Below the pieces are notes generated by a model, which was given only the letters and a program-made list of their open reading frames with translations, was not told the origin of the DNA and did not search any database. Shown here one piece after another: positions 12,056 through 25,560 of a stretch of DNA of 64,000 nucleotides (position 1 is its first letter; every line of letters starts with the position of its first letter). Position numbers and translations under genes: made by a program. The DNA comes from Sciurus carolinensis (lineage: Eukaryota > Chordata > Mammalia > Rodentia > Sciuridae), in contig NC_062216.1 of assembly GCF_902686445.1 (NCBI RefSeq), positions 14,405,084-14,469,083 on the forward strand, given 5' to 3'.

Positions 12056-12190
12056 GCTAACCTGGCAGAGGGGGAAGGAGGAAAGACAGTTGGAGAGGCA
12101 GGAAGAGCCAGATTGTGCAGGGCATTGTGGGCCACTTGCAGGATTCTGGACCTGATCCCAAGAGAAGGGAAAGCAGAGTGTAAGGGGGAG
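12056..12190 (-). mobile_element. L2 LINE fragment
   Basis: GCCAGATTGTGCAGGGCATT, GTGGGCCACTTGCAGGATTC and TGGACCTGATCCCAAGAG form the antisense L2 3' region. Confidence 0.5.
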
Positions 12191-12211
12191 GGCCTCGGAG
12201 CAGCAGCAGCG

Positions 12212-12425
12212 GGTAGTGGCTCAGAGCAATTAGAAGTGTGAACTCTTGAGTCAGGTTACTTGGGTTCAAACCCCAGGTCTGCCACCTACAAGCTGTGCAA
12301 CCAAGGTGAGGTTAGCTAACCTCTCTATGCCTCAGTCTCCTCCCCTGTGAAACGGGGTGATTAAGTATAGTACCTACTTTATAGGGTTAGCATGAAGATT
12401 GAATGATTAAAGTGCCTGGCACACA
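12212..12425 (+). repeat. MIR SINE, near complete
   Basis: The order of blocks is AGTGGCTCAGAGCAATTAGA, GGTTCAAACCCCAGGTCTGC, AACCTCTCTATGCCTCAGT, TCCCCTGTGAAACGGGG, GGGTTAGCATGAAGATTGAA and AAAGTGCCTGGCACA. All are MIR hallmarks in sense order. Confidence 0.9.
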
Positions 12426-13997
<1,572 letters not shown>

Positions 13998-13999
13998 TA

Positions 14000-16398
14000 A
14001 GCTGGCGGGCACGGGCCTGGCACCGGGTAGGCTGTGTGGCACAGGCAGAGGGTGCGGATCCAAGACCACCTTGACGGAGGGCTTGGCCACAGGCTCTGGC
14101 CTCTCTTCTGGAGGCCTGTGGATACAGCAGATCCCTGGGGGCCTCCGAGCCTGGGGGAGCTGGCCTCGCTCTCCTCCAGAATCACTGTGGGCCCCATGGA
14201 GGATTCCAGGCCTTATCCCAGGAGGAGAGAGATCCAGGAGCATGGGGCATGAGGGGAGGACCACAAGCAGCGGCAGGGGCCGTGCAACAGGCCCCGGGAC
14301 CCAGAGAAAGGCCAGCCCTCCTTGCAGCCCAGCAAGTTCCCTCCCCGGCCTTGGCACCCTCCCAGCTCAGTGGGCATTTTGGTGGAAAGTGGCATTAGGA
14401 AGAGGGCGTGTGATTGGCCCCTGAGTGCGAGATGTTTTCTGGTAACAGGGCCGCAGGTGTGTTTGTCCTGGGGCCCCCATTTGGGGTGTGTGGCCCCAGG
14501 TGGAGCTTCAGCCCTTCCAAAGACACAAACTTCTCCCACTCTTGGTCTCACCAGGAGCCTGCAGCTCAGCCCCCTCCTCACTGGCTCTGTCCATTTTCCC
14601 AGACCTCCTGGGAAACCCTGAGGGCTCCCAGGCCACTTCGCTGCCACGCCCTGTGGGGTTTGGTGGCTGAGGAAGACGATGTCCACTGAGCCCCTCCCGG
14701 AATCGGCGGAGGGAGAAAGCACTTTGACTTCTTACTTCGCCTCGGTGCTTTTGAATTTGCATCAACATTTAGAACCATCCATAAATCTTTACTCTTAAAA
14801 AGTGATGCACTTGAATCCTAAAAAAGCAAAAAAGTATGATTACACAAATTTTGGTCACATTAGCACATTTTTAAAAAAAATCTTAAAAATCAGGGCTGGA
14901 CAGAGCTTTCGTCGGGGAGAAAGGAGAGAGACAAGACTGCCTCCCCCTCACACTGGGTTCTAGTTCCAGTTTCCCAGGTGGTCTGCAGAGTGGCCCCAGG
15001 GGCAGCAGGCTTCTGACCCCAAGGCATGCAAGGTCAAACCCCCATCAGCCGGGGTCAGCTGACCAGGCAGGGCAGGAGCAGGCTGCAATCATGGCCCCTC
15101 TGGGGTATGCTTCCGCACTCCCTCTTGTTTCCCACACCCTGGGACACAGAAGGGACAGATGGTAAGATCTGTACGTCCACTGGGAGCTTCCAGCGGGGGC
15201 CCAGGTCCTTTGATCTTTCCTGCTTCCTGATGACCCATGTGTCTAGCACCACGAGGCACCTGCTCTGCTAGTCACTCTGCAGCACGGAGACTCCTTGACT
15301 CGCTTCCCCGTAAATGGACCTACAGAGGAGGAATGACCACCCCTACTTTGCAGATGAGGAATCCGCGGGGACCGAGGAACCTGCCCACAGCAGCGCGTAT
15401 GCAGCTTAGGAGGGCAGAGGCCCGTGGACCCCTCGTCAGCCTCTGCTGCTCATGCCTGCCCAGGGCCCAGAGCTGAGCTGATCAAACTAAAGGGGGCTGG
15501 TTCTCGGGGCTCCAGGAGGATGCCAGTTGCCCCCAGTTTGAGAACCGTGGACTTCAAACACTGAGGGTGAATGCTAGGAAAATTATGAGCCATTGTTTCA
15601 AAGGGGAAGCTTGGTCCTTGTCACTGCTTAGACACTGTTGTTTGTAAGAGATGACCATGGGGACAAAGATGCATCACGGTGGCCCCCAGGAGAGCACTAC
15701 CTCCTGCCTGGGCCCTGCCCAAGAGCCCTGTTCAACCTGGCAACTGACCTCGAAAAGGGACTCTGCTCCTGTCATGGGTATTTGGAGTCTAACAGGGAAT
15801 TCTCAACACCTGGCGGCACCGATCTATGAAGGAGGAAGTTGATGTTGAGTGACAAGCTGTGGGAAAGCATCATTAGTTGAAGAGCATTTTAAGAGGAAGA
15901 GCTTGGGGACGTCAGGACCTGGACTCAATCTCAGAATCAAAAGAACCATGGTGGCTCCAGTCTGCACCCAGTGGGTGGATCCCCTCCACGGCTTCCCCAG
16001 CTCCCATGCACCGGTAGCCCTGGTGAACCCCCGTCATGGCAGCTGACGCCCAGATTTGCCCTGGAGAGTCCTGCCCTCAGGAGGTGCACCCTCTGCTCCA
16101 GGTTGGGGGAGCCTCTTTGATAGCAGCCCACTGGTTCTAGTTTGGCCCCAGGGGCTGCTCAGAACAAGGACAGGTGCTTCCTGCTGGTCTTTCTCTTTGA
16201 AGACGACACCACGGCCCCCGCCCGGTTCTTCACCCCACCTTCATCTCCAGCCCTCAGTGCCTCTGTGTTCAGGAAGGGATGGCGGGAGAGGGGCCACTGT
16301 CACGCCAAGAGCCATGTGTGGTGTCGGGAGTGCCCAGCAGAGCCCTCATGCCTCTGTGAGGGCAGTCTCATGTCCCGTGGGCCTTCTTGTCATCCTTG
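14000..16398. other. Intronic, mostly unassigned, one weak MIR
   Basis: Apart from a weak antisense MIR at about 15330-15470 (CTTTGCAGATGAGGAATCCG), no gene or repeat is recognised. Several GC-rich open frames overlap in opposite senses and are treated as chance. Confidence 0.45.
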
Positions 16399-16749
16399 CT
16401 GTCTTGGTCCGTCCAGTCACTCTAACAACAATGCCTTAGACTGGGAAATTGATCATCAATGGAAGTTTATCGCTCACAGTTTGGAGACTGGGGAATGCAA
16501 GACCAAGGCACCAGTGGATTTGGTGACTGGCGGGGGCCATTCTTTTCTTCAAGATGGCGCCTTCTTGCTGTCTCCTCACATGGCAGAAAGAAAGGGCAAC
16601 TTCCTTTAACCTCTTTTATAAGGACACCAGTTCCTCTTTTCTAAGAGTAACTGGGTCACCTCCTAAACGCCTCACCTCTTATTGGTGTCACATGGGGGAT
16701 TGAAGAGAGGAGTTTGCGTGTGGCAGGGGAGACCAGCATTCCGACCATG
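16399..16749 (-). mobile_element. MLT1-type MaLR LTR
   Basis: On the + strand the text is the reversed LTR: CTTGGTCCGTCCAGTCACTC, CCTTAGACTGGGAAATTGAT, GCTCACAGTTTGGAGACTGG, CTTTTATAAGGACACCAG, then GGGGATTGAAG and CATTCCGACCATGGC at the far end. A solo LTR of about 350 bp, diverged. Confidence 0.72.
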
Positions 16750-17171
16750 GCCCTGGTTTTGGGCAGGTTAAGATTCTGAGCCACTCCGCTGGTTCAACTG
16801 GAAAGCCATGTTTCTCCACCCCAACTCTTACTGTGACAAAGAGACGTAAGTGACCTTCTAGTTCACATGGAAGCCTGCAGAAATAAAACAATGAGCTCGG
16901 GAAGCGGGTGGCGCAGGGGAAAGCGCAGACGAGCTCACTGTTAGTTCCCCCGAAACTTAGCAGCTGCAAGTGTTTGTTGCCCCCATTTCTCTGGCTGTGG
17001 CTCAGCTGGCACCACTGGCTCAAGAGTCTCTCAGGAGGTCACAGTTCAAGGTGTCATCTGGGATCCTGCAGCCTCATCTGAGGGACACTCTGCTCCCAAG
17101 CTCACTCAGGTGGCTGTGCATGTGGCTTCCTCACAGACACATGGCAGCCAATCCCCCACCCCAGATAGGAC

Positions 17172-17173
<2 letters not shown>
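16750..17173. other. No feature recognised
   Basis: Intronic sequence without an exon or repeat I can name, up to the GA microsatellite. Confidence 0.45.
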
Positions 17174-17239
<66 letters not shown>

Positions 17240-17243
17240 GGGG
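17174..17243 (+). repeat. (GA)n microsatellite
   Basis: About 35 GA units with one GG interruption near 17228. The translated RERER and SLSLS frames across it are artefacts. Probably length-polymorphic. Confidence 0.95.
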
Positions 17244-17871
17244 CAGCTTATGAGAGAGGGACCCCAAGCAGAAGCCATCTTCTGACTTAATCTTGGAAAA
17301 GACCACATGTTGTTTCTGCCATATTTTCTTTGTCAGAAGTAAGTCCACTAGGTCCAACCCACTCTCAGGGGTGTGAATACCAGGACATGGGGCCATTGGG
17401 GCCGTCCCAGAGGCTGCCCACCCTCCCGTCCCCTCCTCAGCTCACCAGCCATGTGACACCATGTGCATCACTTATCTGTCTGTGGGCCTCCGTCTACCAG
17501 TCCAGGAGATGAGAATAGTAACCGCTGCTCAGAAGTGTCACTGTGTCACTAAAATACACATCAAGTCCTGTTCCCTTTGCTCACTGTCCCTCATGCAGCC
17601 ATAGCTCATGGCAAAGGGGGCCCCTGCTCCTTTCCCGTGGGTGCCCCAAGTCTTGTCAAGGGGATCAGGAGATACCCCACATCTCAGGATGGAAATGAGA
17701 ACGTGTCCTGTGAGGTGAACCACAGGTAGCAAGGGCACCCGAGAAGGTGGCCCCTCAGGGTTTTTGCACGTAAATGCAAGTTTTGAAGTGTGGTTTTTTT
17801 TGTTTTTTTGTTTTTCCTACTCAGTTTAGTTTTGATTCAGCTCGCCTCAATTTTTTTTAAAAAGTATTTTG
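17244..17871. other. No feature recognised
   Basis: Intronic sequence with no gene. Short T-runs lie near 17793-17812. Confidence 0.4.
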
Positions 17872-17989
17872 GTTTTTAGTTGTAGGTGGACACAATACCT
17901 TTATTTTACTTTTATGTGGTGCTGAAGACAGACCCCAGGGCCTCACCCTGCTAGGCCAGCGCTCTGCCACTGAGCCACAACCCAGCCCC
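17872..17989 (-). mobile_element. ID-type SINE with extended 3' part
   Basis: TTTTAGTTGTAGGTGGACAC, AATACCTTTATTTTAC, then GTGGTGCTGAAGACAGACCC and GCTCTGCCACTGAGCCAC form an antisense ID core with a characteristic extra segment. The same layout occurs at 28158, so this is a family and not a chance join. Confidence 0.78.
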
Positions 17990-18330
17990 TCATCTCAGTT
18001 TTGTCTAGGTCATTTTTTTTTAATGTCAATTTGATCATCTGAATTGACAGTCACCACTGCAAATGTAATAAATTTGCCTTCAGGGTCTTTATCCCAAGCC
18101 TTTGATAAAACCGCTAAATGGGACAGAGGCCTGCATGTGCTTCTTGGCACGTCCTCCCACGTGGAACAACATGTCCTCTTCATCGCTGACTGGCAGTGGC
18201 CCCACAGGTGTGATGGGCAGGGGACAGAGACACAAATCAAATTCCTGGTCCCTGGGCACGTTCCCTGTCCTATCAGGGCACCCTCTAGTCTTAGGCCCAC
18301 TCACCAAACGTCCATTTGCTGATTTCGTGT

Positions 18331-18522
18331 TTATTTATTTATTTATAGTCCTGGGGATTGAATTCAGGGATGTGCTACCATTGAGCCTCATCCCCAGTCC
18401 TTTTTAGTTTTTGTTTTGAGACAGAGTCTCCGTAAATGGCCCAGGCTGGCCTTGAATTTGCAATCCTCCTCCCTCAGCCTCCTGAGTTGCTGGGATTACA
18501 GGCGGTCAACGCCACTCCTGGC
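18331..18522 (-). mobile_element. MEN SINE with target duplication
   Basis: The antisense ID half (CCTGGGGATTGAATTCAGGG) and B1 half (GGCCTTGAATTTGCAATCC, TGGGATTACAGG) are present. TGCTGATTT occurs at both ends (18317-18325 and 18523-18531), consistent with a target-site duplication. Confidence 0.88.
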
Positions 18523-18539
18523 TGCTGATTTTGTTAAAC

Positions 18540-19852
18540 TATGTTAACAGGTGTAGCAGTGTTACTGGAGTTTAGAGGGGAGAACTGCTGCCCTCAGGTG
18601 CTCCTCCCTGTCAGTCAGTTTTTCCCATGTCTGCACTGTGTGTCGATTGTCTGTCTCTCTGCCCACGAGGGTCCCTTCTGTCTGCCTCATGATATGCCAG
18701 CTCCATTGATTAGGAGCTGCAGCAGAAACAATCCAGAAGATCCCTGAAATTCTGCAATGAAGGTCATTGAGAATCTCTCCCCTGAGACTCCAAAGGCCGC
18801 TCCAAAGGCCGTTGGAGCCATGCCAACCAAGAGGAATCGATGCAAACGACGAAGACTCAGCGTAAACAAGAAGCAAGCCACGTTGGCTTTGGTAACTCTT
18901 CCTGCTTCCACCCCTGCGTCTGAGCATGGGAGCGTTGGTCCACCAAAGCACCCTGCATCCATGCCTGCTGTGGTCAGCTGCCTCCGCCTGGATCCGCCGG
19001 GAAGGTGGCAGGTGGATGGTGGGAGGGCAATGCAGGGTCTCCCCACCAGGAAGCTGGCCTTGCACTCTTCCCTGTCCCCAGCTCCGGGAGCTCTCCTTCC
19101 AGATCTGTTCCCCAAATTATATTCTGGGTGCCCCAGCGAGAGACCTCACCCTCCAGCAGGGTACGGTGGACAGAGGTGCCACTGTCCAGCTGTGGAGCAG
19201 CTCAGTCACATCGGGCTGTTGGGAAAGGTTGGGGACCAGGAACATCTACTCTGTACCTCCCCCCAGAGGAGCCTCAGGTCTTGGTGCAAAAATTAGCAAA
19301 AGGGTAAGGAAGAAGGACAGGTCCAAAAAAAAAAGTTGGTATCAAGATTTTTTAAAAAAATCTATTTGAAACCTGGCTTACATTTCTGAGTTCAAGTATA
19401 GGTGAGTCCGCAAGGTCAAGCTGGGAGAAGCCATCAACCAGTCACATCTGTCCTAAGGTGCTGCTCTTTGTTCTGCATCTATTTTCTTCCGTTCTGGGAA
19501 GTGAGACTATCAGAACACCTGAGCTGTTCAGGCCTATCTTTGGAGGAAAATAAATAAATGGGCTCTGAGTGATGAGATGTTTCACCTGCTGAGCGACATT
19601 TGCATTTTGAAAGCCTAGAGTTTGGGCGATGCTTCACCTAAAGACGTGGGTTACTTAAGTAATGGTGGGAATTTTAGGCATGGGGGGTTCTTGATGGTTT
19701 AGGAGAGAGGGAAGTTCTTTGTCCACGAAGGAGGCTGTGCTGAATTGCTAACCCTCTCTTTCTGTACTAAGAACATTCCTGAAGAGCAGTGTGGCTGGTC
19801 CTTATAAACCCAGTCCTATTTTAAATACAGTGGCCAAGTTTGCCTAAGGAGG
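18540..19852. other. Unassigned intronic sequence with a basic open frame
   Basis: A + strand frame from 18757 to 19296 opens MKVIENLSPETPKAAPKAVG and contains RNRCKRRRLSVNKK. It has no recognised relative, and overlapping frames are open on the other strand (18687-19115). No splice context or promoter supports it. It may derive from an old repeat. Confidence 0.35.
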
Positions 19853-19854
19853 TA

Positions 19855-20242
19855 CTGCTGGCCCTCTGTATCCATGGGTTCTGTCTCCATGGATTCAGCC
19901 AACCACAGATCGAAAATATTTGGAAAAGAATCGCATCTGCACTGAACATGTGCTGCTGCTTTTTTTGGTGATCATTCCCTAGACAATACAGTGTAACAGC
20001 CATTGGCACAACATTTACATAGTGTTAGCTATAAGTAATCTAGAGGTGACACAAAATATGGAGGTTGCATGCCAACGTTACACCGTTTTAAGGTGTGAAA
20101 CATTTAATGTTTACAGGTTTCCACGCATAGGTTATATGCAAGCAGCACACCATTTTATATAAGAGACTCGTGCATCCAAGAATTTGGGTATTCACGGAAG
20201 GCCCCGGAATCAATCTCCAGAGGATACCAAGGGACAACAGTG
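19855..20242 (-). mobile_element. MER2 DNA transposon (Tigger-related)
   Basis: The ends are imperfect inverted repeats: CTGGCCCTCTGTATCC on the left, GGATACCAAGGGACAACAG on the right. TA flanks both ends, the expected Tc1/mariner target duplication. Internal landmarks include CATTTACATAGTGTTAG and CATTTTATATAAGAGACT. At 388 bp it is longer than the copy at 54863, with extra sequence near 20070-20125. Confidence 0.85.
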
Positions 20243-20275
20243 TAGTCTTCTTGAGGGTAGACGCTGAGGATGGTC

Positions 20276-20482
20276 AAAACCTTCTGACCACTCCAATGTG
20301 CTGGGCTCTGCTGTAAATACTGACCACCACCTTACTTCTCCCAACCTGTGACGCAGGTACTATTAGTGTCCCCATTTTACAGGTGAGGAGACTAAGGCAC
20401 AAAGAGGTCAAGTGACTCTTGGGTCACTCAACTAGTTAGTGGCAGGTTTGGGATTTAAGCCCCTTTGACTTTGCCTTTCCAA
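20276..20482 (-). repeat. MIR SINE just upstream of a PEBP4 exon
   Basis: Antisense MIR text: GCAGGTACTATTAGTGTCCC, CATTTTACAGGTGAGGAGAC, AAGGCACAAAGAGGTCAAGT and GTGGCAGGTTTGGGATT. It ends about 70 bp before the acceptor of the second coding exon. Confidence 0.82.
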
Positions 20483-20496
20483 CAGAGCTAGCCTGA

Positions 20497-21979
<1,483 letters not shown>

Positions 21980-21992
21980 CCACTAGATGGCA
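21980..21992 (+). promoter_or_regulatory. CTCF-type binding motif
   Basis: CCACTAGATGGCA matches the CTCF core consensus CCASYAGRKGGCR at all 13 positions. It lies in non-repeat sequence 1.3 kb after the second coding exon of PEBP4. It faces a second motif on the opposite strand 2.5 kb to the right. Occupancy is inference. Confidence 0.65.
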
Positions 21993-22484
21993 GTGTAGAC
22001 TTCTGGAGTCCCTCCTGGGAGGAATTTGAAACCAGTTGGTGAAGTCCTGTTTGGGTTTTGATGCTACGGATGGTCTGGGGCATGGACACACGACAGAGAA
22101 GATGCTGCATCCATCCTGCCCTGAAATGAAATCGTCCTCTGTCAGAAAAAACCATCCCGTCTCAGCCCAGCAATAGGTGGGGGAGGAAACTGGTCTGGAA
22201 TGTGGAGACTTGGGCAAGACAGGGCTGGGATCATAGAGAGCCGGGGAGAATGAAGACTTTGTGAAGGAAGGTTTGGTCGAAGCAATGGGCAGACAGAAAA
22301 AGTAGTATTCCACCACCACAGCACTAGAGTTTGCAGAGATTGAACAGGAGGAACGAGAAGGCAAAGTCAGTTACCAAAAGCTGCCCTTCCTCGAGTGCCT
22401 CTCTACACTAGGTGTTACTCAGGTTGTCATTTCACTCCATTCTCTCATCAAGTCTGCAAGCTACATATTTCTTTAGTCAAGATA

Positions 22485-22860
22485 ATTAGTGGCAAGTGAC
22501 AAAAAGCCAACTGAAACCAGTGGAGGTCAAAAGAAAGGGGAGAACTTGCTAGTTCAAAAAAAATCAAAAACTCCGGGCATAACTTCAAGTCTGGTTGGAT
22601 CCAGGTGCTCTAACTCTGTCGTGGAGCTCTTTGCACCCATCTCTCCACTCTGCTTTTCTCTCTGCTATTTTTATCTGTAAATAGACTCTTTCCTGTGATC
22701 ACAAAAGTGACCCCATCAGCCTCAGGCTTAAGTTTGACCAGTTTATCAATCCCAGTGGGAAAAAATGGACTCTTTCCAACCACTGAAAGTTCCAGGATTT
22801 GGCCTGCTTGGCTCACATGCCCGCCCCTAAACCAAATGGTGACTCCGGGCAGCCCCACTT
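22485..22860. repeat. Unassigned old interspersed repeat (likely)
   Basis: GTGGCAAGTGACAAAAAGCC, GTTGGATCCAGGTGCTC and CTCTGCTTTTCTCTCTGC have the texture of a known mammalian interspersed repeat, but I cannot name the family with confidence. Confidence 0.35.
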
Positions 22861-24477
22861 AGTCTACGGGGACTGACAGCAAAATAAGATGGTGCTACTG
22901 CCGGAGCACCAGGTGCTGCTTGTGAGAAGAGCAAGCAGAGAAACAGCAGTTCCTGCAGAAGTAAGGAATCTATCTGGCTGGGGCAGAGCTGGGGAGTGGC
23001 AGAGCCAGGGTTCCTACCCAGGTCTGCCCGGCTCCAGAGCCCACAGGCCTGAGAAGTGCACCCTGGCAAGGTCCGCTAAAGCAGGGCAGTGCCTGCGGAG
23101 CCTGGGCCTTGCTGAAGGGAAGCCTTCCCTGGTCAGCATGGGAAGGGGATGGGGGACGGGCACTGCTGAGGAAGGTGGGGCTGGAGCTGCCTTAAGGGCT
23201 CCAAGGAACAAACCTGCCCTTGGAGAGGATGCAGGTGCCAGTGTCACCTGAGAACAGGTCCCTCAAGAATGGGACAGGGGAGGGGGGAGCCCCAGTACTC
23301 CAGAGAAGGAAGAAACCATTTCCTCCTGGTCCTGGCCTGAGGGAGAAATGCAAGAGTGGGTGACGGCTAGGTGAAGACAGTGCCTTGTTCCCAGGTGATT
23401 CAAGCAATGCCAAGGCCACAACTGCCAGGGGACATGCCGAGGGTGTCCCGCAAGCAAGCCCTGAGGCCCTGGCAGGAGGGGTGCCGTGGGTGTGGGACAG
23501 CCTCTGTGCGCAGTGGGGGTTGGGCTGCCTCCACCCCCTGGCACAGGCTGCTCATCCCCCTTTGGGCCTTACTCCCATCAAAATTCCCCATCCTCCTCCT
23601 CCTCCTCCTCCTCCAGGAAGCCTTCAGTGACTGCCTGGTTCTGGGCCTCACCCCATCCCTGACTGATCGCTTCTTGCCCTGAGGCTTGTAAATGTCCCCT
23701 ACCCTCTGCACAGGGTGTTGACCCTGATCTGGCCTGCCCTGCAGTTGTCCATTCATATCCCGCACAGCCGCAGCCACTTGGTAAACACCAGGAGAGCAGA
23801 CGACACACGGCATTTCCTGGAATCACCCACAGCCCCTGCCAGCATCGCAGGTCCCAAGCTGGCTGCCTGGGAGACAGGGCGAGTGCAGGGCTGGACAATG
23901 AGTGGCAGGTGTAAGGACCCTTCCCAGCGTGTAAGCCCCGGGTTTGTTGTTTAAGCTGCCAGGAGTCCTGGGCATTTGAAGGAAAGCTGCTGAACCCAGT
24001 GGACCACAGACCGGTGGTAGAGCTGGGGGATGGGAAGGAGAATCAGGGGGGAAAGAGAGGAAGTCGGGTTTGGGAGCAGAGCAGGAAAAGAGCCGGCTTC
24101 TGTGAGCCCCGTGGCTGGGAGCTGAGAGCTGCGGAAGTACGTGGATGCTTTTCTCCTCCGGAGCCCTGAAAACATCAAGAGGCCAACATTTAAAATGCAT
24201 CCCCGTCTCAAGCCAATGAAAACTGAAAGGACCCTGAGAAGTGTCTTGACTGGGGTTCGTTCTTCACCTTGAATTTAACCAGCTGGAATCCTTTTAAAGT
24301 GAAGAAATTGCCGTTAAGTGGGGAACGTGCGCTGCATTAGAGGAAAGGAACAAAAGCCACGGCGCTCTGTCCCGCGGTCCTTCAAGTTTTCCTATCAGGC
24401 TCCAGAAAGCAGGTGTCCCTGCGCGTCCTGGGCTGGGCAAGTGCGTCTCCCGCCCCTAAGGCAGCTGCGCGCGTTGC
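22861..24477. other. Intronic; L2-like piece and a CTC repeat
   Basis: A CCT/CTC run lies at 23589-23614, and the following text (GAAGCCTTCAGTGACTGCCT) resembles sense L2. Remaining sequence is unassigned. From 24330 it becomes CpG-richer up to the CTCF-type motif. Confidence 0.4.
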
Positions 24478-24490
24478 TGCCCCCTAGTGG
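24478..24490 (-). promoter_or_regulatory. CTCF-type binding motif, reverse orientation
   Basis: TGCCCCCTAGTGG on the + strand is the exact reverse complement of a CCASYAGRKGGCR core (CCACTAGGGGGCA). It sits at the end of a locally CpG-rich stretch (24330-24480) that includes CGCGCG, and 35-50 bp before a MEN SINE. It is convergent with the motif at 21980. Occupancy is inference. Confidence 0.68.
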
Positions 24491-24524
24491 TAACAAATTT
24501 CAACACCAAATCGGGAGTGGAGGA

Positions 24525-24722
24525 GGTAGGAGGGCTTGAACCTAGGTCCCTGGCGTGCTGAGTAAGCAGCTCTACCACTGAGCTACATCCTCAGTTCTTT
24601 GTTATCTTTATTTTGAGACAGGGTTTGACTAAGTTGCCCAGACTGGGCTTGAATTTGTGATCCTCCTGCCTCAGCCTCCTTAGTAGCTGGGATTACAGGG
24701 TGGGTACTACCTTGCCAGCTCA
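24525..24722 (-). mobile_element. MEN SINE
   Basis: Antisense ID half (GCAGCTCTACCACTGAGCTA) and B1 half (GAGACAGGGTTTGACTAAG, GATCCTCCTGCCTCAGCC, GCTGGGATTACAGG). Confidence 0.87.
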
Positions 24723-25259
24723 TCACCAATTTTATAGAGGCTGGAGATCTGGAGACCTACATAAAGGGTAGGGGTCACAGGTTCCTCTCTGAAAGAGGCC
24801 TTGGAGCTGGCCAACATAAGCAGGAAAACGGGGCATGCTGCTGCCGTCACAGAATAATGAACTGTGGTAGGACACAGGGCTGCTGATGCCCACTGCAAGC
24901 AGCCCCTGGTGCCCGGAGCAGATACCTGCGGCTGGGGGTAGGACTTCCTAGCAGAGGGTGAGAGTTCATACACAAGGGCGGGCAAGGGCAGGCATTTGCT
25001 TAGGGGACTGCAACCATGGACGACATGGAGTTAATGGTTCACTTAACAATATTACCGCTGGCACTGCAAGCCTGGCGCCATGGAAGCATTGACCATCCAG
25101 GGATAAAAGACACCACCACAGTTTCCAGGCTGCTAGGGAGACAGACAGGTGACTGGCAAGCAGAGTCAGAGGGTGTCAGTGAGCCCGCACCAGGCAAGGG
25201 ACACACAGGGATCAGGGTGGCCAGGTAAGAGATGAGGCTTGGAAGGGGGCAGGGCCACA
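24723..25259. other. No feature recognised
   Basis: Intronic sequence of medium-to-high GC content without an exon or clear repeat. Confidence 0.4.
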
Positions 25260-25560
25260 CCACAAGGAGAGGGAAAGCTGGGTGGGCCTCAGCGTGGAGT
25301 CTGGATTTTATCTTGAAGCCAGGTGGGGTGGCGGGGGGTTGGCATCATCCGATTGTTACTGCTGCATGGGATTAGGTTAGCCATTCTGGAAGGTCACTCT
25401 GGCAGCAGGAGGGAGAATGGAGGAAAGGCAAGAAGGTGGGTTGGGGTAAGAGATGTTAGAGGTGGAATCCATAGGGCTTGGTGGCTGTGGGTCTCTTGGG
25501 CGGGGCTTCTGTGATGGGAGGGTGAGGCTGAGGCTGAACAAATGACCTTTCATGCTAAAC
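25260..25560 (-). mobile_element. L2 LINE fragment
   Basis: GGATTTTATCTTGAAGCCAG, CATCATCCGATTGTTACTGC and GGAAGGTCACTCTGGCAGCA followed by GGAGGGAGAATGGAGG are the reverse complement of the L2 segment that usually reads CCATTCTCC...CAGCCAGAGTGA. Confidence 0.6.

Noticed and set aside
17106..17396. Frames encoding SLSLSL and RERERE runs
   Set aside because: They are translations of the GA microsatellite at 17174-17243.
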